In this document: positions 8,151-10,915 of the stretch, one piece after another
Layout: every line of letters starts with the position of its first letter
How positions within the stretch are numbered: position 1 is the stretch's first letter
Assembly (NCBI GenBank): GCA_038239195.1
Contig: JBBSEZ010000344.1
Location: 1-10,915, forward strand
Direction of reading: 5' to 3'
DNA: 10,915 nucleotides
DNA from: JBBSEZ01 sp038239195
GTDB taxonomy: Bacteria > Planctomycetota > Planctomycetia > Gemmatales > Gemmataceae
The notes under the pieces: generated by a model
What the model was told of the DNA's origin: nothing
Databases searched by the model: none
Seen by the model: the letters and a program-made list of their open reading frames with translations, nothing else
Position numbers and translations under genes: made by a program

Positions 8151-9059
8151 TCAAACAACCGAGAGCGGGGCCCGCCTTTCCGGGGCCAGGTCGAAACCGG
8201 CCGAGGCCTGGCGAATGCGCTCCGGCCCCGTGTACACGTTGAAGCGGTCGGCGCGGACAAAGCCGAGCACGGTCAGGCCACATTCGCGGGCCAGGTCTAC
8301 CGCGAGGCTCGACGGTGCGCCCACGGCGGCGAGGATGGCGATGCCGGCGACCGCCGCCTTCTGAACTAACTCGAAGCTGGCCCGGCCGCTGACCAGGAGC
8401 AAGCAGTCCGAAAGCGGCACGCGCCCGGCGAGGAACTGGGCGCCGATCAGCTTGTCGAGGGCGTTGTGCCTGCCGACGTCCTCGCGCAGGCAGAGCAGGG
8501 CACCACGGGGGTCGAACAGCGCCGCGGCATGCAGACCGCCGGTGCGGTCGAAGACGGCCTGCGCCGACCGCAGCGCCTCGGGCAGCCGATGCACGACCGC
8601 GGCCTCGACGACCGGCCGGCCGCTGGGCGGGCGAGGAAGGGGGCCAACGCGCAGCGCTTCCAGGGACGACTTGCCGCACACCCCACAGGCCGACGACACG
8701 TAGGAGTGGCGCTCGAGCCTCGCCAGGCCCACGACGACCTCCGGCCCCAGGTCCACGCGCACCACGTTGCCCGCCCCACAGGCGCGGGCCCCCGTCACCT
8801 GGTCCGGCGCCGTGATGATCCCCTCGGCAAAAAGGAAGCCGGCGGCCAACTCGACGTCGTGCCCCGGGGTGCGCATGGTGACGGAGACGGCCCGATGGGT
8901 GCGGCGGCCGTCGATGGTGCAGCCGAGGCGGATTTCCAGGGGCTCCTCCACGGCCAGCACGTCCGGCTGGACCGTCGAGCCGGAGCTGTCAAAGCGGCAA
9001 ACCCGGACGGCCGCCAGGGCCGACTCGGTCGGGGGACGTCGTGGGAGATCGCCGTTCAT
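8151..9059 (-). CDS. fdhD: Formate dehydrogenase accessory sulfurtransferase FdhD
   Basis: A 302-residue FdhD protein. This cytoplasmic enzyme receives sulfur from a cysteine desulfurase and passes it to the molybdenum cofactor, which formate dehydrogenase needs for activity. Family signs are the early EEPLEIRL, TPGHDVELAAGFLFAEGI, the CxxC pair C125 and C128 (SSACGVCGKSS), FDRTGGLHAAALFD, EDVGRHNALDKLIG and the SGRASFELVQKA block. The CxxC is the sulfur-carrying site in E. coli FdhD. The ATG at 9059 lies 10 bases after AAGGAGG (9076-9070). It is the first gene of the operon, ends 15 bases before fdhA and lies in the same frame as fdhA. A promoter is expected in 9060-9222, but no convincing -35/-10 pair was found. 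Confidence 0.96.
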   Translation of the reverse strand: MNGDLPRRPPTESALAAVRVCRFDSSGSTVQPDVLAVEEPLEIRLGCTIDGRRTHRAVSVTMRTPGHDVELAAGFLFAEGIITAPDQVTGARACGAGNVVRVDLGPEVVVGLARLERHSYVSSACGVCGKSSLEALRVGPLPRPPSGRPVVEAAVVHRLPEALRSAQAVFDRTGGLHAAALFDPRGALLCLREDVGRHNALDKLIGAQFLAGRVPLSDCLLLVSGRASFELVQKAAVAGIAILAAVGAPSSLAVDLARECGLTVLGFVRADRFNVYTGPERIRQASAGFDLAPERRAPLSVV

Positions 9060-9170
9060 CGCGTTCTCGCCTCCTTGGGCCCACCAATGCGTCGGTAGGA
9101 CGGTAGCGAATCCCGCGCCGAAAAGAAGGGAAGGGGAGCGAATCTTGTTGTTCTCCGCGCGAGCTCCCCT

Positions 9171-9189
9171 GGCGCGATGGAATCGCGCC
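9171..9189 (-). terminator. Tight hairpin after the aldo/keto reductase gene
   Basis: GGCGCGAT (9171-9178) and ATCGCGCC (9182-9189) are perfect inverted repeats around a 3-base loop, 34 bases past the stop of the aldo/keto reductase gene and about 110 bases before fdhD. Only a few scattered T follow on the minus strand, so this is a weak intrinsic terminator candidate. An operator for fdhD is the alternative reading. Confidence 0.35.
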
Positions 9190-9222
9190 CAGGCATGAAG
9201 GAGGCTGCCCGGCCCGCCTCAT

Positions 9223-10275
9223 TCACGGGCCCTTGTCCGGCTCCCCCAGCCACGCGGGGTTCTTCGCCGTGCCGTCGAAGCCGTTGGTCGTCTTGAACCG
9301 CTCGTACCGGCCTGCCGCCGCGGCCCGCGCGGTGCGCTTCAGCAGCGCGGCGACCTGCTCGCGGCTCAGCGGGCGGAACGTCTTGACGGCGTCGAGCCCC
9401 TGTTTGAGGATCTTCAAGCTGTCGATGCCGGTGATGACGGTCGAGGTCGGCAGGCTCATCGCGTAGTGCAGGCACTCTGTGGCCGTCGCCGTCTTGCTCT
9501 GGAGGATCAGGCCGTCCCCCATCGACTTCATCCCCAGCACGCCGATCTTCTCCCGCACCAGCACGGGCAGCACCTTGTGCTCGAAACTGCGGAAGTGGGC
9601 GTCCATGACGTTCAATGGCATCTGCACCGCGTCGAAGCGGAAGCCGTGCGCGGCCGCCACCTCCAGCATGCGTAGGTGGACCAGCGGGTCCTTGTGGCCG
9701 GTGAAGCCGACGTAGCGGACCTTCCCCGCCTTCTTGGCAGCCACCACCGCCTCCAGCGCGCCCCCCGCCGCGAAGATGCGGTCGGGGTCTTCCAGGCGGA
9801 TGATCTCGTGGAACTGTAGCAGGTCGATGTGGTCGGTCTGGAGCCTCCGCAAGGAGTCGGCGATCTGCTTGGCGGCGGACTTCCTGGTCCGGCCGTCGAT
9901 CTTGGTCATCAGGAAGGCCTTCTTGCGGTAGCCGTCGCGCAGGGCCTTGCCCATGCGGAGCTCGCTGCCGCCGTCGTGGTAGTCCCAGCAGTTGTCCAGG
10001 AAGTTCACGCCAGCGTCGATGGCCGTGCGGATGATCTTGATGCTGTCCTTCTCGTCCTTCTGCCGGCCGATGTGGTGCCCGCCCAGCCCCAGGAGCGACA
10101 CCTCCTCCTTCGTGCTGCCCAGTTGGCGGTAGCGCATGTCCCCGCGCACCCTGTCCGCAGGCGGGCTGGCCGCGCTCGGCGCGGCAGCCGCGGCCGCGGT
10201 GTTCAAGCCCCCGGCAAGGCCTGTTCCCGCCACGGGGGCGACCGTCATCACCTTCAAGAACTCGCGACGCTTCAT
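9223..10275 (-). CDS. Tat-exported aldo/keto reductase
   Basis: A 350-residue protein. It starts with a twin-arginine signal (MKRREFLKVMTVAPVAG, then an Ala-rich segment to about residue 40), so export in the folded state is expected. The aldo/keto reductase barrel runs from MRYRQLGSTKEEVSLLGLGG (from residue 47). The catalytic tetrad is complete: D94 and Y99 (NFLDNCWDYHDGG), K125 (LMTKIDG) and H156 (LLQFHEI). These enzymes reduce carbonyls with NADPH; the substrate cannot be told from the sequence. The ATG at 10275 lies 7 bases after AAGGAGGG (10290-10283). It ends 163 bases before fdhD on the same strand and may be transcribed separately, given the hairpin between them. No functional link with formate metabolism is evident. 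An exported oxidoreductase needing NADPH is a known puzzle for this Tat-signal subgroup. Confidence 0.92.
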   Translation of the reverse strand: MKRREFLKVMTVAPVAGTGLAGGLNTAAAAAAPSAASPPADRVRGDMRYRQLGSTKEEVSLLGLGGHHIGRQKDEKDSIKIIRTAIDAGVNFLDNCWDYHDGGSELRMGKALRDGYRKKAFLMTKIDGRTRKSAAKQIADSLRRLQTDHIDLLQFHEIIRLEDPDRIFAAGGALEAVVAAKKAGKVRYVGFTGHKDPLVHLRMLEVAAAHGFRFDAVQMPLNVMDAHFRSFEHKVLPVLVREKIGVLGMKSMGDGLILQSKTATATECLHYAMSLPTSTVITGIDSLKILKQGLDAVKTFRPLSREQVAALLKRTARAAAAGRYERFKTTNGFDGTAKNPAWLGEPDKGP

Positions 10276-10445
10276 CGAAGGGCCCTCCTTGTCGCGGCCA
10301 GGAATGATTTCCCTCGAAAACCACAGGTCAACGCCTGCAAACCCCTCGCCAATCCCGGCACCGTCTCCTAACTATCCGCCTTGTTTCTCGTCTCTTACAG
10401 TAAGCACACGCCGTCGCCATCCTCACCGCCGACTCGGAGGTGCAC

Positions 10446-10915
10446 ATGCCAGGTCGCTGTTGCTGCCGCATTTCGGGCCGCATCCTCGCCCTCGCCGCGG
10501 GGCTCACGGGCTGTTCGGGCTCTTTTTCCTCAGCTCCCCCGGCCCCGAGGCCCACGCGGCCGCGGCGCCCCGGGCGACCGCCGGCTTCCAGACCACCGAC
10601 AAGATCGTCCTCAACATCGACCTGCCCGGCGCCACCGGCGACCTCGCCGTCGAGCTCGTCGGCCCCAAAGGCAAGGTACACGCCCGCTCCACCCGCGCCG
10701 TCACCCCTTCCGACGGCCCCCAGCACCGCTTCGAGTTCGGTGCCCTCAAGGTCCCCGCCGACAAGGTCACGGTCCGCTGCCTCTTCGGCAAGAAGCCCGT
10801 CGAGGTCGCCCTCAAGAGCATCCTGCTCGCCAAGGCCCACGAGACCACCCTCGTCAGTTCGCGCGAGCTGTTCGCCGGCACCGAGGCCGCCCTCCGCTGC
10901 TCCGTCCACGGCGTC
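10446..10915 (+). CDS. Secreted protein of unknown function, 3' end missing, apparent frameshift near 10511
   Basis: An ATG at 10446 follows GGAGGT (10436-10441) at 4 bases and begins a signal-peptide-like N-terminus (GRILALAAGLTG). In that frame the rest turns into an Arg/Ser/Pro string typical of a wrong frame. From about 10511 the next frame is clearly coding to the window edge: LFGLFFLSSPGPEAHA, then FQTTDKIVLNIDLPGATG, VELVGPKGKVHA, FEFGALKVPADKVTV and SILLAKAHETTLV. One extra C after 10511 would join the parts as LAAGLTGLFGLFFLSSP, a normal signal peptide with likely cleavage after AHA. The mature part looks like small beta-sandwich domains, perhaps a macroglobulin-type MG domain; that is a weak inference. 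It diverges from the aldo/keto reductase gene across a 170-base intergenic region. The frameshift may be real or a sequencing error. Confidence 0.6.
   Translation, partial: MPGRCCCRISGRILALAAGLTGCSGSFSSAPPAPRPTRPRRPGRPPASRPPTRSSSTSTCPAPPATSPSSSSAPKARYTPAPPAPSPLPTAPSTASSSVPSRSPPTRSRSAASSARSPSRSPSRASCSPRPTRPPSSVRASCSPAPRPPSAAPSTA

Noticed and set aside
5254..8679. A 1141-codon open frame on the minus strand
   Set aside because: It overlaps fdhA and fdhD in another frame, is Arg/Pro/Ala/Gly-rich with no domain, and arises because stops are rare in shifted frames of GC-rich genes.
10460..10915. TTG at 10460 as the start of the right-edge gene in its coding frame
   Set aside because: It lacks a well-placed ribosome binding site and would give a His/Pro/Arg-rich N-terminus instead of a signal peptide. 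The ATG at 10446 with a one-base deletion explains the sequence better.

Overview
This is a GC-rich, densely coding bacterial window. It most resembles a planctomycete of the Gemmataceae type. That is an inference from the DUF4058 protein with its MPIHDW start, the Tat-exported aldo/keto reductase and the high-GC codon use; no rRNA or other taxonomic marker is present.

Layout. Positions 1-1023 (+) hold the 3' part of a secreted protein: a polyproline stretch encoded by an almost pure poly-C tract, one Ig-like repeat and a DUF3494 ice-binding-like domain. Positions 1024-2242 are a poorly coding stretch with a strong hairpin just after that gene and two decayed coding remnants (1722-1933 and about 1923-2108). 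A DUF4058 gene follows (2243-2980, +). It runs tail to tail into, and overlaps by 46 bp, a minus-strand formate dehydrogenase operon that reads fdhD (9059-8151), fdhA (8135-4818), fdhB (4828-3881), nrfD-type membrane subunit (3879-2935). Upstream of fdhD on the same strand is a Tat-signal aldo/keto reductase (10275-9223). Divergent from it, a secreted protein of unknown function runs off the right edge (10446-10915, +) and appears to carry a one-base deletion in its signal-peptide region.

The main point is that fdhA is a selenoprotein gene. Two adjacent same-frame open stretches (8135-7605 and 7601-4818) are separated only by an in-frame TGA at 7604-7602, in the context QARI-TGA-HSASV. This is where formate dehydrogenases of the E. 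coli FdnG/FdhF type carry selenocysteine. Directly after the TGA is a hairpin with a GGUCU loop 18 nt from the stop codon, the same loop and spacing as the E. coli fdhF SECIS element. The real product is one 1105-residue protein with Sec178. An automatic annotation would split it into two broken genes.

The genes form a membrane-bound formate-oxidising complex. FdhA (Mo/W-bis-MGD, one 4Fe-4S cluster, Sec) oxidises formate, FdhB (four 4Fe-4S clusters and a C-terminal membrane helix) carries the electrons, and an NrfD-type quinone-interacting subunit takes the place of the cytochrome b556 subunit (FdnI) of E. coli. FdhD supplies sulfur to the cofactor. FdhA shows no Tat signal and an in-frame stop excludes an upstream start, so the active site probably faces the cytoplasm, unlike E. 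coli Fdh-N. No selenocysteine machinery (selA, selB, selC, selD) lies in this window.
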